DNA of 50,340 nucleotides from UBA7803 sp041686955 (lineage in GTDB: Bacteria; Pseudomonadota; Gammaproteobacteria; Pseudomonadales; Azotimanducaceae), in the NCBI GenBank assembly GCA_041686955.1, contig JAWLCV010000026.1, positions 1 through 50,340 of the forward strand. Reading direction: 5' to 3'. Shown here one piece after another: positions 8,737-17,394 of the stretch (position 1 is the stretch's first letter; every line of letters begins with the position of its first letter). A model generated the notes under the pieces. That model did not search any database, was not told the origin of the DNA, and was given only the letters and a program-made list of their open reading frames with translations. The translations under genes and the position numbers were made by a program.

Positions 8737-9044
8737 CTAATCAGCGCCCGCGATCCGCGCGCTGGTGCTCGAATAATGAAGCCATCAGCACCTCCCCCCG
8801 AAGGCGTTGGAGACCAATAATAGACAACTAGCTTCATCATCGGTACTCGGTGGATCAAATCGTGATCCACCTGAGCCAGGTACTGTCGAGACTGGGGGTT
8901 TTGTCACTCCCAACCCGGTCGGCTGGTTGACAAAGTCAGCGGACAGCGCTTGCCGGGCCATACCGGCCGCGGGGAACGTCCCGGGGCCGGCCGGGTCGAA
9001 CGGGTGGTATCCTATTCCCCGTTACCCTGACAGGCTACTTATCC
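8737..9044. other. Divergent intergenic region between cas3 and the M16 peptidase gene
   Basis: This stretch of about 308 bp has no plausible gene. On the minus strand TATTAT (8822-8817) could be a -10 for cas3, but no good -35 matches it. A hyphenated palindrome lies at 8849-8871. On the plus strand a perfect TTGACA (8927-8932) has no -10 at the right distance. The peptidase promoter is therefore unresolved. The part nearest the peptidase is GC-rich. Confidence 0.5.
8849..8871. promoter_or_regulatory. Palindrome upstream of cas3, possible operator
   Basis: GGTGGATCA and TGATCCACC are perfect 9-bp inverted repeats around a 5-bp centre (AATCG). A further CTC/GAG pairing is possible across a one-base bulge. 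It sits just upstream of a candidate cas3 -10 on the minus strand. The size and symmetry suit a dimeric regulator. Nothing in the window identifies the protein, and it could equally control the divergent peptidase gene. Confidence 0.5.
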
Positions 9045-11789
9045 ATGCCGACAGCTAGATTTCTGGCGGCCGCCCTGGTGGGCGCCGCGTTGAGCTTCTC
9101 CGTGCCGGCGGCGGCCGCCGGGTCGCCCGTGCCGAGCATTCCGTTCCAGACGTTCACCCTGGACAACGGCCTCACCCTGGTGGTCCACGAGGACCACAAG
9201 GCGCCCATCGTGGCCGTGAACGTCTGGTACCACGTGGGCTCGAAGAACGAGCCGGCGGGCCGAACCGGCTTTGCGCACCTGTTCGAGCACCTGATGTTCC
9301 AGGGCACGGAGAACTTCGACGACGAGTACTTCAAGCCCTTCGAGCAGGTGGGTGCCACCGGCATGAACGGCACCACCAACTTCGACCGCACCAACTACTT
9401 CGCCAATGTTCCCACCACGGCCCTGGACCTGGCGCTGTGGATGGAATCCGACCGCATGGGGCACCTCCTGGGCGCCATCGATCAGGCCCGCCTGGACGAA
9501 CAGCGCGACGTGGTGAAGAACGAGAAGCGCCAGGGCGAGAACCGGCCCTACGGGCGGGTGTTCGAGCACATCGTGAGCAACGTGTTTCCGGTGGGGCATC
9601 CCTACCACTGGCTGCCCATCGGCTCCATGGAAGACCTGGACGCCGCCTCCCTCGAGGACGTGAAGGACTGGTTCCGCCGCTACTACGGTCCCAACAACGC
9701 CGTCATCGTGGTGGCCGGGGACGTGGAGCCCGAGGCGGCGCGGGCCGCCGTGGAGAAACACTTCGGCGACATCCCGCCGGGGCCCACGGTCACCCGGATG
9801 CAGCGCTGGATTCCCGCCCTGGACGGCGAGCGCCGCGAGGTGATGCAGGACCGGGTGCCCCAGGCCCGTGTGTACAAGACCTGGGTGGCCCCCGAGCAGG
9901 GAACCCGTGAAGCCACCCACCTGGCCCTGGTGAACCAGATCCTCTCCGGCGCCAAGACCTCCCGCCTGTTTCAGCGCCTGGTCTACGAGGAGCAGGCCGC
10001 CACCGACGTTGGGGCATCCCCCTTCTTCGGCGAGATCGCCGGGGCCATCATCGTCTGGGCCACCGCCCAGCCGGGAGACGACACCCGCCGGGTGGAAGCC
10101 CTGCTCGACGAGGAGATAGCGCGCTTCCTGAAGGAGGGCCCGAGCGCCGAGGAACTGGCGCGGGCGAAGACCGAGCTCCGCTCCGGGTTCGTGCGCGGTA
10201 TGGAACGGGTCGGCGGGTTCGGCGGCAAGTCCGACATCCTGGCCGAGGGCATGGTGTACTCGGAAGATCCCGCCCATTACGCCCGGGAGCTGGCCTGGCT
10301 CGACTCCGCCACCGCACGGGACCTTCGTGACGCCGCGCGCCGCTGGCTGGGCGACGGCGTCTACGTGCTCGACGTGCAGCCCTTCCCCACGGATCTCGTG
10401 GCGAGCGCCGAGGGCGTGGATCGAAGCAGCCCACCCTACCCGTCGAGCTTTCCGGAGCCCGAGTTTCCCGAGTTTCAGCGCGACACCCTCTCCAACGGCA
10501 TGAAGCTGATCGTGGCCCACCGCGATGCGGTGCCTGTGGTGGAGTTCGAGCTGCTGCTCGACGCCGGCTACGCCGCCGATCAGTTCGCGGCGCCGGGGGT
10601 GGCGAACATGGCCATGGCCATGCTGGACGAAGGCACCAAGCGGCGTTCCGCCCTCGAGATCAGCGAGCAGGCCGCACAGCTCGGTGCCCTGATCGGCGCC
10701 GGCTCGAACCTCGACACCTCCTACGTGACGCTGTCGGCGCTGAGCCAGAACCTGCAGCCGTCCCTGGAGCTGTTCGCCGACGTGGTGCTGAACCCGGCCT
10801 TTCCGGAAGCCGAGCTTTCGCGCCTGAAGCGCCAGACCCTGGCGCAGATCGCCAACGAGAAGGTGGAACCCTTCGCCACGGCGCTTCGGGTAGCTCCGAA
10901 ACTGCTCTACGGCGATGGTCATGCCTACGCACTGCCCTTCAGCGGCACCGGCACAGAGGATTCCGTGAACGCCATGAGCCGTGCCGAGCTCGAGAAGTTC
11001 CACCGGACCTGGTTCCGGCCCAACAACGCCACCCTGGTGGTGGTGGGCGACACCACGCTCGAGGCCATCAAGCCCGAGCTGGAGCGGCTGTTCGCCCAGT
11101 GGCAACCGGGCGAGGTGCCCGTGAAGAACGTGGGGCCCGTGACGCCCCCCGATGGCGCCCGGGTCTACCTGGTGGACCGCCCGGAATCGCAGCAGAGCAT
11201 GATCGTGGCCGCCCAGGTGGCGCCGCCCAAGGCGAACCCCCAGGAGATCGCCATCGAAGCCATGAACAACGTGCTGGGAGGCACGTTCACCTCACGGGTG
11301 AACATGAATCTGCGGGAAGACAAGGGCTGGTCCTACGGCGCCCGCAGCCGCATCGTCGACGCCGAGGGACCAAGGCCGTTTCTGGTGTACGCTCCCGTGC
11401 AGGCGGACAAGACCGCCGAATCCATGGCGGAGATGCGCCGCGAGCTCGAGGAGCTGGTGGGCAGCGCTCCCGCCACCCCGGACGAGGTGGAAAAGGTGAA
11501 GCGGGCCAATACCCTCACCCTGCCGGGCCGCTGGGAGACCTCCCAGGCGGTGGCGGACTCCCTCGCCGAGCTGGTGCGCTTCGGCCTGCCCGACGACCAC
11601 TGGTCGCGCTACCCGGACGCCGTGCAGAGCCTGGACGCAGCAGCGGTTCGCGAGGCCACGAGCGACGTGATCGATCCCCAGCACCTGATCTGGGTGGTGG
11701 TGGGCGATCGCGCCAGGGTCGAGCCCGCCCTTCGGGAGCTGGGGGTAGGCGAGATCCGTATCGTCAACGCCGACGGCGAGGTTCTGTAA
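9045..11789 (+). CDS. Periplasmic zinc peptidase, M16 family (tandem pitrilysin domains)
   Basis: 914 aa. Residues 1-25 are a signal peptide (hydrophobic core, then A-A-A-A-G). The first peptidase half holds the inverted zinc motif HLFEH (78-82) with the distal ligand Glu160 in VVKNE. The second half, from about residue 480 (DTLSNGMKLIVAHRD), repeats the fold without HxxEH, which is the usual arrangement of one active and one structural half. Such enzymes form a closing chamber that degrades peptides. The substrate is unknown. It is followed by a small membrane protein whose start overlaps the stop (TAATG). Confidence 0.93.
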   Translation: MPTARFLAAALVGAALSFSVPAAAAGSPVPSIPFQTFTLDNGLTLVVHEDHKAPIVAVNVWYHVGSKNEPAGRTGFAHLFEHLMFQGTENFDDEYFKPFEQVGATGMNGTTNFDRTNYFANVPTTALDLALWMESDRMGHLLGAIDQARLDEQRDVVKNEKRQGENRPYGRVFEHIVSNVFPVGHPYHWLPIGSMEDLDAASLEDVKDWFRRYYGPNNAVIVVAGDVEPEAARAAVEKHFGDIPPGPTVTRMQRWIPALDGERREVMQDRVPQARVYKTWVAPEQGTREATHLALVNQILSGAKTSRLFQRLVYEEQAATDVGASPFFGEIAGAIIVWATAQPGDDTRRVEALLDEEIARFLKEGPSAEELARAKTELRSGFVRGMERVGGFGGKSDILAEGMVYSEDPAHYARELAWLDSATARDLRDAARRWLGDGVYVLDVQPFPTDLVASAEGVDRSSPPYPSSFPEPEFPEFQRDTLSNGMKLIVAHRDAVPVVEFELLLDAGYAADQFAAPGVANMAMAMLDEGTKRRSALEISEQAAQLGALIGAGSNLDTSYVTLSALSQNLQPSLELFADVVLNPAFPEAELSRLKRQTLAQIANEKVEPFATALRVAPKLLYGDGHAYALPFSGTGTEDSVNAMSRAELEKFHRTWFRPNNATLVVVGDTTLEAIKPELERLFAQWQPGEVPVKNVGPVTPPDGARVYLVDRPESQQSMIVAAQVAPPKANPQEIAIEAMNNVLGGTFTSRVNMNLREDKGWSYGARSRIVDAEGPRPFLVYAPVQADKTAESMAEMRRELEELVGSAPATPDEVEKVKRANTLTLPGRWETSQAVADSLAELVRFGLPDDHWSRYPDAVQSLDAAAVREATSDVIDPQHLIWVVVGDRARVEPALRELGVGEIRIVNADGEVL

Positions 11790-11968
11790 TGCGCATGGAA
11801 CAGCAGCAATCCCAACACGCGGGCGCGCAAGATGCTGGCGCGGACGACAAGAGGTTCCACGGCTGGCGCCTGCTGGGCGTCATCATGACGGTGGTGTTGG
11901 TCCTCGCGGCCATCAGCTTCGTCGTGGACTGGGCCGTCATCGGCCCGCTGGAAGGCCGCGTCTTCTAG
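11789..11968 (+). CDS. Small single-pass membrane protein
   Basis: 59 aa: a polar, Gln/Ala/Asp-rich N-terminus (residues 1-24), then one hydrophobic segment at about 27-52 and a short tail. The ATG overlaps the TAA of the M16 peptidase gene (TAATG), and a second ATG two codons later is an alternative. Translational coupling suggests it is made with the peptidase and may anchor or regulate it, but that is inference. I do not recognise a family. It is probably a real gene because of the coupling and the clean membrane segment. Confidence 0.65.
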   Translation: MRMEQQQSQHAGAQDAGADDKRFHGWRLLGVIMTVVLVLAAISFVVDWAVIGPLEGRVF

Positions 11969-11974
11969 ACGCGG

Positions 11975-12772
11975 CTACCAGCCGTTGCGCAGCTCGCGCA
12001 GCCGCAGGAACACGTCTCTGGGCGAGGGGTCCGCGGGCAGGTCCGGAAAAGCCTGCCGCAGCCCCTCGATGACCTCGGGGCTGGTGAGACGGAAGAACGT
12101 GTTGATCTCCTTCTCGAGCCCCAGGGTCGTCACCATGGCCGCGGCCGGATCATGGTGCGCCTCCAGCTCGGCGAGCAGCGCCCGCGCCTGCTCGTTGCCA
12201 GGCTCCCGGTCCAGGGTGAAACGCAGATTGTTCGTGATGTAGTCGTGCCCCGGGTAGATTCGCGTGTCGTCCGGCAGCCGGGCGAGCTGGGCGACGAAGG
12301 TCTCGTAGAGCTCTTTGGGATGCCCGCCGTTGTGGCAGTTGCCCGCCCCCGCATTGAACAGCGTGTCCCCGGAGATCAGCGACGGCTCATCGGTCTGCGA
12401 CAGCACGCACACGTGGCTCATGGTGTGGCCGGGGGTATCCAGCACCAGGAGCTCCACCGACCGTCCCACCCGGATCACGTCTCCGGCCGAGAGCCCCACG
12501 TCCATGCCGCGGATGGTGCCGGCGGCGTTGTGGTGCGCCAGCAGGCGCGCCCCGGTGGCTTCGATGAGGGGCCCGTTACCCCCGGTGTGGTCGCCGTGCT
12601 CGTGGGTGTTGAGAATCTGGGTGATCTCCCAGCCCCGCTCGCGGGCCCGCGCCAGGCACTTGCCGTGGTCCAGGGGATCCACTGCCAGGGCCTCCCCCGT
12701 CTCGGGGCAGACCACCAGATAGTTGAAGTTGCGGTAGGCGTTGCCGGTCCAGATCTGCTCGACGATCACCAC
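11975..12772 (-). CDS. Hydroxyacylglutathione hydrolase-like metallo-beta-lactamase fold protein (glyoxalase II type)
   Basis: 265 aa. The binuclear metal site is complete: THEHGDH (56-62), His116 in DTPGHTMSH, Asp136 in ISGDTLF and His176 in YPGHDY. The length and a C-terminal helical extension ending L-R-E-L-R-N-G-W fit GloB-like hydrolases, which hydrolyse S-lactoylglutathione or related thioesters. The start is one of two consecutive GTG codons (12772 or 12769). AGGAGG lies 2 nt from the first and 5 nt from the second, so the second is more likely. It runs against the M16 operon and ends 6 bp after it. Confidence 0.88.
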   Translation of the reverse strand: MVIVEQIWTGNAYRNFNYLVVCPETGEALAVDPLDHGKCLARARERGWEITQILNTHEHGDHTGGNGPLIEATGARLLAHHNAAGTIRGMDVGLSAGDVIRVGRSVELLVLDTPGHTMSHVCVLSQTDEPSLISGDTLFNAGAGNCHNGGHPKELYETFVAQLARLPDDTRIYPGHDYITNNLRFTLDREPGNEQARALLAELEAHHDPAAAMVTTLGLEKEINTFFRLTSPEVIEGLRQAFPDLPADPSPRDVFLRLRELRNGW

Positions 12773-12789
12773 TGCCTCCTCTAGTCCGA

Positions 12790-12817
12790 TTGCAAGGCGC
12801 CGGCGCCCCCTTACAAT
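12790..12817 (+). promoter_or_regulatory. Sigma-70-type promoter for the DUF481 gene
   Basis: TTGCAA (12790-12795) and TACAAT (12812-12817) are separated by 16 bp, 31 bp before the ATG at 12848. The sequence around the -10, CCCCCTTACAATGCGCGC, closely resembles the one at 43581-43598 before another exported-protein gene. Confidence 0.5.
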
Positions 12818-12847
12818 GCGCGCACTCTCACGCTGCCAGGGGTCGCC

Positions 12848-13879
12848 ATGAAGGATTGGATCGGGTCACTGTGTCTCGCCTGCATTATGACGTTCGCTGC
12901 GGGCGGGATACAGGCCGACGTCCTGCACATGAGCGACGGCAGCCGCCTGGTGGGCACCCTGGTGCAGATCTCGGACGGTGCAGCCGTGGTCAGCGACACC
13001 TTCGCCGGCGAGCTCACGTTCCCCCGAGCCGCCATCGTCGGCATCGAGACCGACCAGCCGGTGACGGTGCAGCTCGCGGACGGCGCCTACCTCACCGGCC
13101 GGCTCCGAGCCGCCGAGGAGGGTGCGGTGGACCTGGACGTGGATCAGCTCGGCTCCCGGGAGCTCGCCATGGCCGACATCTCCGGCGTGTACCGGGACGA
13201 TCCCCAGGAGCTCCAGCGCCGTCTCCTCGGCGTCAAGGTGTCCGCCGAGGCCAACGTGGGAATCACCCTCACCAGCGGCAACACCGAATCCGAGAACCTG
13301 CACCTCGACGGTCGGGTGGTGGCCCGCTCACCCCGCAACCGCTATACCCTCTTCGGCGAGTACAATGACGAAGAGTCGGAAAACGTCCAGGTGAAGCAGA
13401 ACTGGACGGGCCTGGTGAAGTACGACCACTTCGTCTCGGACCAGTGGTTCTGGTTCAACAGCGCCACCTTCGAAAGCGACGAATTCGCCGACCTGGAGCT
13501 TCGCTCCGCCCTCGCCGCCGGCATGGGCTATCAGTTCTTCGACACCGCCGAGCGCTCGCTGTCGCTCGAGATCGGCCCCAGCTACATCGACGAGAACTTC
13601 GAGGTCGCCCCGGACGACAGCTATCTCGGCTCCCGCTGGTCGCTTCAGTACGACCAGCGGATCTGGAACGGCCTCTCCTTCTACCACTTCCACGAAGGGC
13701 TCCTCGGCCTCGAAGACACCAGCGACCTCACCATCCGCTCGAGAACCGGCCTGCGCATGACCCTCACGGAGCGCATCATCGCCCGCGTGCAGACCGCCGT
13801 GGACTGGAACGACTCGCCGCCGGAGGACACCGAGAGCACGCAAGTGGAGCACACCTTCACCATCGGCTACCGCCTCTAG
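12848..13879 (+). CDS. DUF481 outer-membrane beta-barrel protein
   Basis: 343 aa with a signal peptide (about residues 1-23). Residues 24-110 form a small beta-rich region (SDGSRLVGTLVQI...) like those that precede DUF481 domains. From about 130 the alternating strands begin with the family opener A-E-A-N-V-G-I-T-L-T-S-G-N-T-E and end with an aromatic-poor final strand, FTIGYRL. DUF481 (YdiY-like) proteins are salt-induced outer-membrane proteins of unknown function. It is monocistronic, with its own promoter. Confidence 0.88.
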   Translation: MKDWIGSLCLACIMTFAAGGIQADVLHMSDGSRLVGTLVQISDGAAVVSDTFAGELTFPRAAIVGIETDQPVTVQLADGAYLTGRLRAAEEGAVDLDVDQLGSRELAMADISGVYRDDPQELQRRLLGVKVSAEANVGITLTSGNTESENLHLDGRVVARSPRNRYTLFGEYNDEESENVQVKQNWTGLVKYDHFVSDQWFWFNSATFESDEFADLELRSALAAGMGYQFFDTAERSLSLEIGPSYIDENFEVAPDDSYLGSRWSLQYDQRIWNGLSFYHFHEGLLGLEDTSDLTIRSRTGLRMTLTERIIARVQTAVDWNDSPPEDTESTQVEHTFTIGYRL

Positions 13880-13952
13880 AGGCTGCGCCGCCTGCGGGCG
13901 GCGTAACGGACTTGCCTGCGGCTGTCGGCGATCCGCGACAGGGGCTCCCGGA

Positions 13953-13981
13953 GCAGCCGCCGCGGACGCGGCGGCGGCTGC
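13953..13981. repeat. Strong GC-rich hairpin after the DUF481 gene
   Basis: GCAGCCGCCGC (13953-13963) pairs perfectly with GCGGCGGCTGC (13971-13981) around a 7-nt loop. It lies between the DUF481 gene and the sulfotransferase-type operon, so transcript end protection or termination is plausible. There is no T-tract, so it is not a standard intrinsic terminator. Confidence 0.5.
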
Positions 13982-14025
13982 GCCGCTCCGGCAGCGTGGC
14001 GTCGGGATCCACCTGCTACCGCGCG

Positions 14026-14041
14026 TGGCGCGCGAATTGCT
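14026..14041 (+). promoter_or_regulatory. Sigma-54 promoter (-24/-12) for the arylsulfotransferase-like operon
   Basis: TGGCGC-N5-TTGCT: the -24 GG and the -12 GC are exactly 10 bp apart, and only one base differs from TGGCAC-N5-TTGC. The C of TTGC lies 38 nt before the ATG at 14078, the same geometry as the sodB and gpsA sites. Confidence 0.55.
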
Positions 14042-14077
14042 AACGGATCAGCGACATTGGCAGCATGAGCCGGGGGC

Positions 14078-15451
14078 ATGGCCCATCGTGCCCGCCTGGA
14101 GGCGGCGTTCTTCTTCGGGTCGCTGGCGATCCTGGTGTTCCTCGCCGGCGCGCTGGTGGTGGTGGCCGACGTCTTCCCGGCCGGCGTCGTCCGCGACGCC
14201 TACCGCGCAGGCACCGCCCTCTACGCGCGATTCACCCACTACAGCGACCCCTACGCTACCGATTTGTGGACCAAGGCCCGCACGCACCGGCGCGGCGTCA
14301 CCGTGCTCGAGCGGGACCGGGTCCAGGATGGCCTCACCCTCTACACCAGCGGTGACGGTCCCCGGGCCCTGCTCATCGACCTGGAAGGCAACGTCCTGCA
14401 TCGCTGGGAGCGGCCCTACAGCACGGTCTGGGACGCGACGGCCGCGGTGCGGCGCCCGGTGCCCGACACGCAAATCTACTTCCGCAAGGCCATGCTGCAG
14501 GCGGACGGTGACCTCATCGCCCTGTACGAAGGCGTGGGCGACACGCCCTACGGTTACGGCCTGGTGCGTCTGGACCCGCAGTCGAAGCTGCGCTGGAAGA
14601 ACCTGGACAACCTGCACCACGACTTCGACCCCCTGGCGGACGGGCGCGTGGTCGCGCTGGCTCATGCCTTCCGGCACACGCGCCTGAAGGGCGCCGACCA
14701 ATTCGAGCCGCCCTATCTGGAAGACTTCCTCGTGGTGGTGGGCAAGGACGGCCGCACCGAACTGAAGCTCTCGCTGCTCGACGCCATCAACGACTCGGCG
14801 TTTCGCAGCTTCTTGTGGCGGGTGCCGTACTACACCATGGAGGATCCCCTGCATGCCAACGCCGTGGACTACCTGGATGCCCGGCGCGCCGCGTGGTTGG
14901 CCCGGCGGGTTCCCGCCGCCGCGGAAGGCCAGGTGCTGGTGTCGTTCCGGGAGCTCGCCGGGGGTAGCGTGGCGCTCATCGATCTCGAGACCCGCCGCGC
15001 GGTCTGGGCCAGCCGCGGACCCTGGCTCGCCCAGCACGACCCGGACGTGCTTCCCGACGGCACCATCCTGGTATTCGACAACCGCGGCAATCTGACGGGT
15101 CCAGGCAAATCACGCATCCTCGAGGTGGATCCCGCCACCGGGGGCATCGTCTGGTCCTACGGCGGAACACAGGCCGCGCCGCTGGAGAGTCTGATCCGCG
15201 CCTCCCAGGAGCGGCTGCACAACGGCAATACGCTGATCACCGAGTCCGGGGGCGGCCGGCTGCTGGAGGTCGCTCCGGACGGGCGCATCGTCTGGGAGTT
15301 CCACAATCCCGTGCGCGGTGGTCCGGAGGACGACCTGGTGCCGGTGGTGAGCTGGGCGCAACGCCTCGACCGCACGACCCTGGCTACGGATTTCCGGAAC
15401 ACGTTGGCGCGACGCGCCGTTTCACAATCCGAGGAGGCCGATTCGTCATGA
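14078..15451 (+). CDS. Arylsulfotransferase (ASST)-like membrane-anchored beta-propeller protein
   Basis: 457 aa. One N-terminal membrane segment (about 9-32) puts the rest in the periplasm. The body is built of repeated blades with D-x-x-G-x-x-x-W patterns (LIDLEGNVLHRWERP, LLEVAPDGRIVWEFHNP) and a H-D/N-rich centre (LHHDFDPLADG, AQHDPDVLPDG, LHNGNTLITE). This is typical of ASST/Arylsulfotran-type propellers. True ASST enzymes move sulfate between phenolic compounds. Whether this one keeps that activity is not shown. It heads a four-gene operon that ends in a PAPS-type sulfotransferase. Confidence 0.78.
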   Translation: MAHRARLEAAFFFGSLAILVFLAGALVVVADVFPAGVVRDAYRAGTALYARFTHYSDPYATDLWTKARTHRRGVTVLERDRVQDGLTLYTSGDGPRALLIDLEGNVLHRWERPYSTVWDATAAVRRPVPDTQIYFRKAMLQADGDLIALYEGVGDTPYGYGLVRLDPQSKLRWKNLDNLHHDFDPLADGRVVALAHAFRHTRLKGADQFEPPYLEDFLVVVGKDGRTELKLSLLDAINDSAFRSFLWRVPYYTMEDPLHANAVDYLDARRAAWLARRVPAAAEGQVLVSFRELAGGSVALIDLETRRAVWASRGPWLAQHDPDVLPDGTILVFDNRGNLTGPGKSRILEVDPATGGIVWSYGGTQAAPLESLIRASQERLHNGNTLITESGGGRLLEVAPDGRIVWEFHNPVRGGPEDDLVPVVSWAQRLDRTTLATDFRNTLARRAVSQSEEADSS

Positions 15452-15729
15452 CTCACAACAAGGCAGCCATCGTTCTGGCGGCAGGCGCGTACCTCAGCGC
15501 ATCCGGCGCCGTCGCGTACGTGGGGCCGGGCGCGGGGCTGACCCTCCTCTCCGCCCTTTGGGGGCTCGTGGTGGCGGTGCTGGTGGCGCTGTCCTTCGTG
15601 GTGCTCTGGCCTTACCGGCGATGGCGGCGCCGGCGCCAGACACTCCACGCCGAGCTGGCCGCCGCGGAGAAACCCGGGAACGCGGGCGACCACCGGAACA
15701 CCGGGGGCCCCGGTGCCGAGGGTCACTGA
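15448..15729 (+). CDS. Small membrane protein of the sulfotransfer operon
   Basis: 93 aa. It has two hydrophobic segments (about 6-25 and 29-53) with the motif AYVGPGAGLTLL between or near them, then a basic WPYRRWRRRR stretch and a polar Gly/Asn-rich tail. The start overlaps the previous stop as ATGA, and GAGGAGG lies 11 nt upstream. In my experience similar YVGPGAG proteins occur beside ASST-like and sulfotransferase genes, but I know of no assigned function. A partner or anchor role is inference. Confidence 0.75.
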   Translation: MTHNKAAIVLAAGAYLSASGAVAYVGPGAGLTLLSALWGLVVAVLVALSFVVLWPYRRWRRRRQTLHAELAAAEKPGNAGDHRNTGGPGAEGH

Positions 15730-15731
15730 CC

Positions 15732-16187
15732 GTGGATCTGCTCGACCTTCCCGCGCCGCTGTTTCAGTGGCTCGACGATCACATGGGTGTCCTGCCGGCG
15801 TGGTTGCGTCTCGTCGTCTGGGGCGTAGCCGGCGGGACGCTCTCCATGGGCCTTTATCGCCTGGTGTCCCCTCAGGCCCGCATCCTGCGCGGCCGGGAGC
15901 AGCAGCAATCCCTTCGCCGTCGCCTGGACGACTTCGACGGCGAGCTCGCCGCCGCGTGGCCCCTCATCGGTGCCCTGCTGCGTGCCTCCTTCCTTCAGGT
16001 CGGGCGGGTTGCCGGGCCCGCGACCCTGGCGTCACTGCCGGTGCTCAGCCTGCTGGTGTGGCTCTCCGCCCATTACGGCTCCGTATTCGCCGTGGGACCC
16101 GACTGGGCGCGGGGATGGGAAGCCACCTTCCTCGCAACGCTGCTTCTCGCCTCCATCGCGCTCAAGCTGGCGCTGCGGATTCACTAG
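15732..16187 (+). CDS. Small polytopic membrane protein, possibly TMCO1/EMC3-like
   Basis: 151 aa from a GTG two bases after the previous stop. A first membrane segment (about 21-40) is followed by S-P-Q-A-R-I-L, a charged coiled-coil-like stretch (residues 53-72), a central helix and two C-terminal membrane segments (PATLASLPVLSLLVWL and the last 25 residues). This order (TM, S-P-Q, coiled coil, P-x-L-A-S-L-P) resembles the DUF106/EMC3/TMCO1 group of the Oxa1 superfamily. The resemblance is from memory and needs a profile search. Confidence 0.65.
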   Translation: MDLLDLPAPLFQWLDDHMGVLPAWLRLVVWGVAGGTLSMGLYRLVSPQARILRGREQQQSLRRRLDDFDGELAAAWPLIGALLRASFLQVGRVAGPATLASLPVLSLLVWLSAHYGSVFAVGPDWARGWEATFLATLLLASIALKLALRIH

Positions 16188-16197
16188 AAGCGCCGTC

Positions 16198-17394
16198 GTG
16201 ACCGCCGCCGACGACGCTGACGACTTCGCGGTGGATGGCGCCACCCATTACCTCGGTGCGCTGGCCGAACGCTTTCCCGAGGCCATGAAGCGCCTCGGCC
16301 GTCTGGAGACGCACCTGCTGCGCGACCGGCTGCCGCCGGTGCGCCAACCCGTGTACGTGGCCGGGCTCGCCCGCGCCGGGAGCACGTTGCTGCTGGAATT
16401 ACTCGCAGCCCTTCCCGGCGTCGCCACCCACCGTTACCGCGACTTTCCGCTGATCCACATTCCCTATCTGTGGAACCGATTTCTCGACTACGCCGGCACG
16501 CGCGACCGAGCGCCCCGGGAGCGCGCCCATCGCGACGGCATCCGGGTCACCCGGGAAAGCCCCGAGGCGTTCGAGGAAGTCGTCTGGATGGCCTTCTTCC
16601 CCCACCTGCACGACCCGGACCGCTGCAACGTGCTGACCGACGCCACCAGCAATCCGGGGTTCGAGGCGTTCTACCGCGACCACGTGCGCAAGCTGCTCTT
16701 GACCCGGGCCGGGACCCGCTATGTCGCCAAGGGAAATTACAACGTCTCTCGGTTCGAGTACCTGCTGAAGCTGTTTCCCGACGCCCGCTTCGTCGTCCCC
16801 GTTCGCGAGCCCATCGGCCACGTCGCGTCACTGGTCAAGCAGCAGCGTCTGTTCCTCGAGGGTCAGCGCCGGGAGCCTCGCGCCCGCGACCACCTGAGCC
16901 GGGCCGGACACTTCGAGTTCGGCGTGGACCGACGGCCCGTTCATGTGGGGGATGCGGATGCTCTGGCCGCGGTCGAAGACGACTGGGAGCAGGGTCGGGA
17001 GGCGTCCGGCTGGGCGCGCTACTGGAGCATGATCTACGGACACCTGGCCGAGCGCCTGTGCGCCCGGCCGGCACTGGCTTCCGCCACCCTGCTGCTGCCG
17101 TTCGAGGCGCTCTGCCGCGAGCCGGCCGCGGTGATCCGGCTGGTGTGCGAGCATTGCGGATTGGCTGCCGAGCCGAAAGTGCTGGAGCAGGCCCGGCAGC
17201 GGGTGCGGGCTCCCACCTATTACACCCCCGACTTCAGCGATTCGGAAAGGGCCGCCATCGCGGCCCTGACCGACGGCACCCGAGCGCGGCTCCAGGAGCT
17301 CGTTGCCGCCGCCCAGCCGACGTTGGCGGTTCTGTCAGTCGAAGGCGCCGCGCCGAACGTCGCCGGCCAGCAACACTCCGATCTCTCGCGTTAA
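16198..17394 (+). CDS. PAPS-dependent sulfotransferase family protein
   Basis: 398 aa from a GTG at 16198, eleven bases after the preceding stop. The 5'-phosphosulfate-binding loop is GLARAGSTLLLELL (56-69). The 3'-phosphate-binding region is LFPDARFVVPVREPIGHVAS, where R-E-P replaces the common R-D-P. The C-terminal part (LLPFEALCREP) is also family-typical. Such enzymes move sulfate from PAPS to hydroxyls of glycans, lipids or small molecules. It has no signal peptide, so it acts in the cytoplasm. Its 3' end overlaps a small gene on the other strand. Confidence 0.88.
   Translation: MTAADDADDFAVDGATHYLGALAERFPEAMKRLGRLETHLLRDRLPPVRQPVYVAGLARAGSTLLLELLAALPGVATHRYRDFPLIHIPYLWNRFLDYAGTRDRAPRERAHRDGIRVTRESPEAFEEVVWMAFFPHLHDPDRCNVLTDATSNPGFEAFYRDHVRKLLLTRAGTRYVAKGNYNVSRFEYLLKLFPDARFVVPVREPIGHVASLVKQQRLFLEGQRREPRARDHLSRAGHFEFGVDRRPVHVGDADALAAVEDDWEQGREASGWARYWSMIYGHLAERLCARPALASATLLLPFEALCREPAAVIRLVCEHCGLAAEPKVLEQARQRVRAPTYYTPDFSDSERAAIAALTDGTRARLQELVAAAQPTLAVLSVEGAAPNVAGQQHSDLSR

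Noticed and set aside
8927..8932. TTGACA as a -35 for the M16 peptidase gene
   Set aside because: No acceptable -10 at 16-19 bp, and it is more than 110 bp from the start.
9039..11105. Long open frame (688 codons) antisense to the M16 peptidase gene
   Set aside because: His/Gly/Val-rich composition without motifs; the plus strand encodes a full M16 peptidase with a zinc site. High GC opens antisense frames.
13953..13981. Intrinsic terminator after the DUF481 gene
   Set aside because: Strong stem but no T-tract on either strand.
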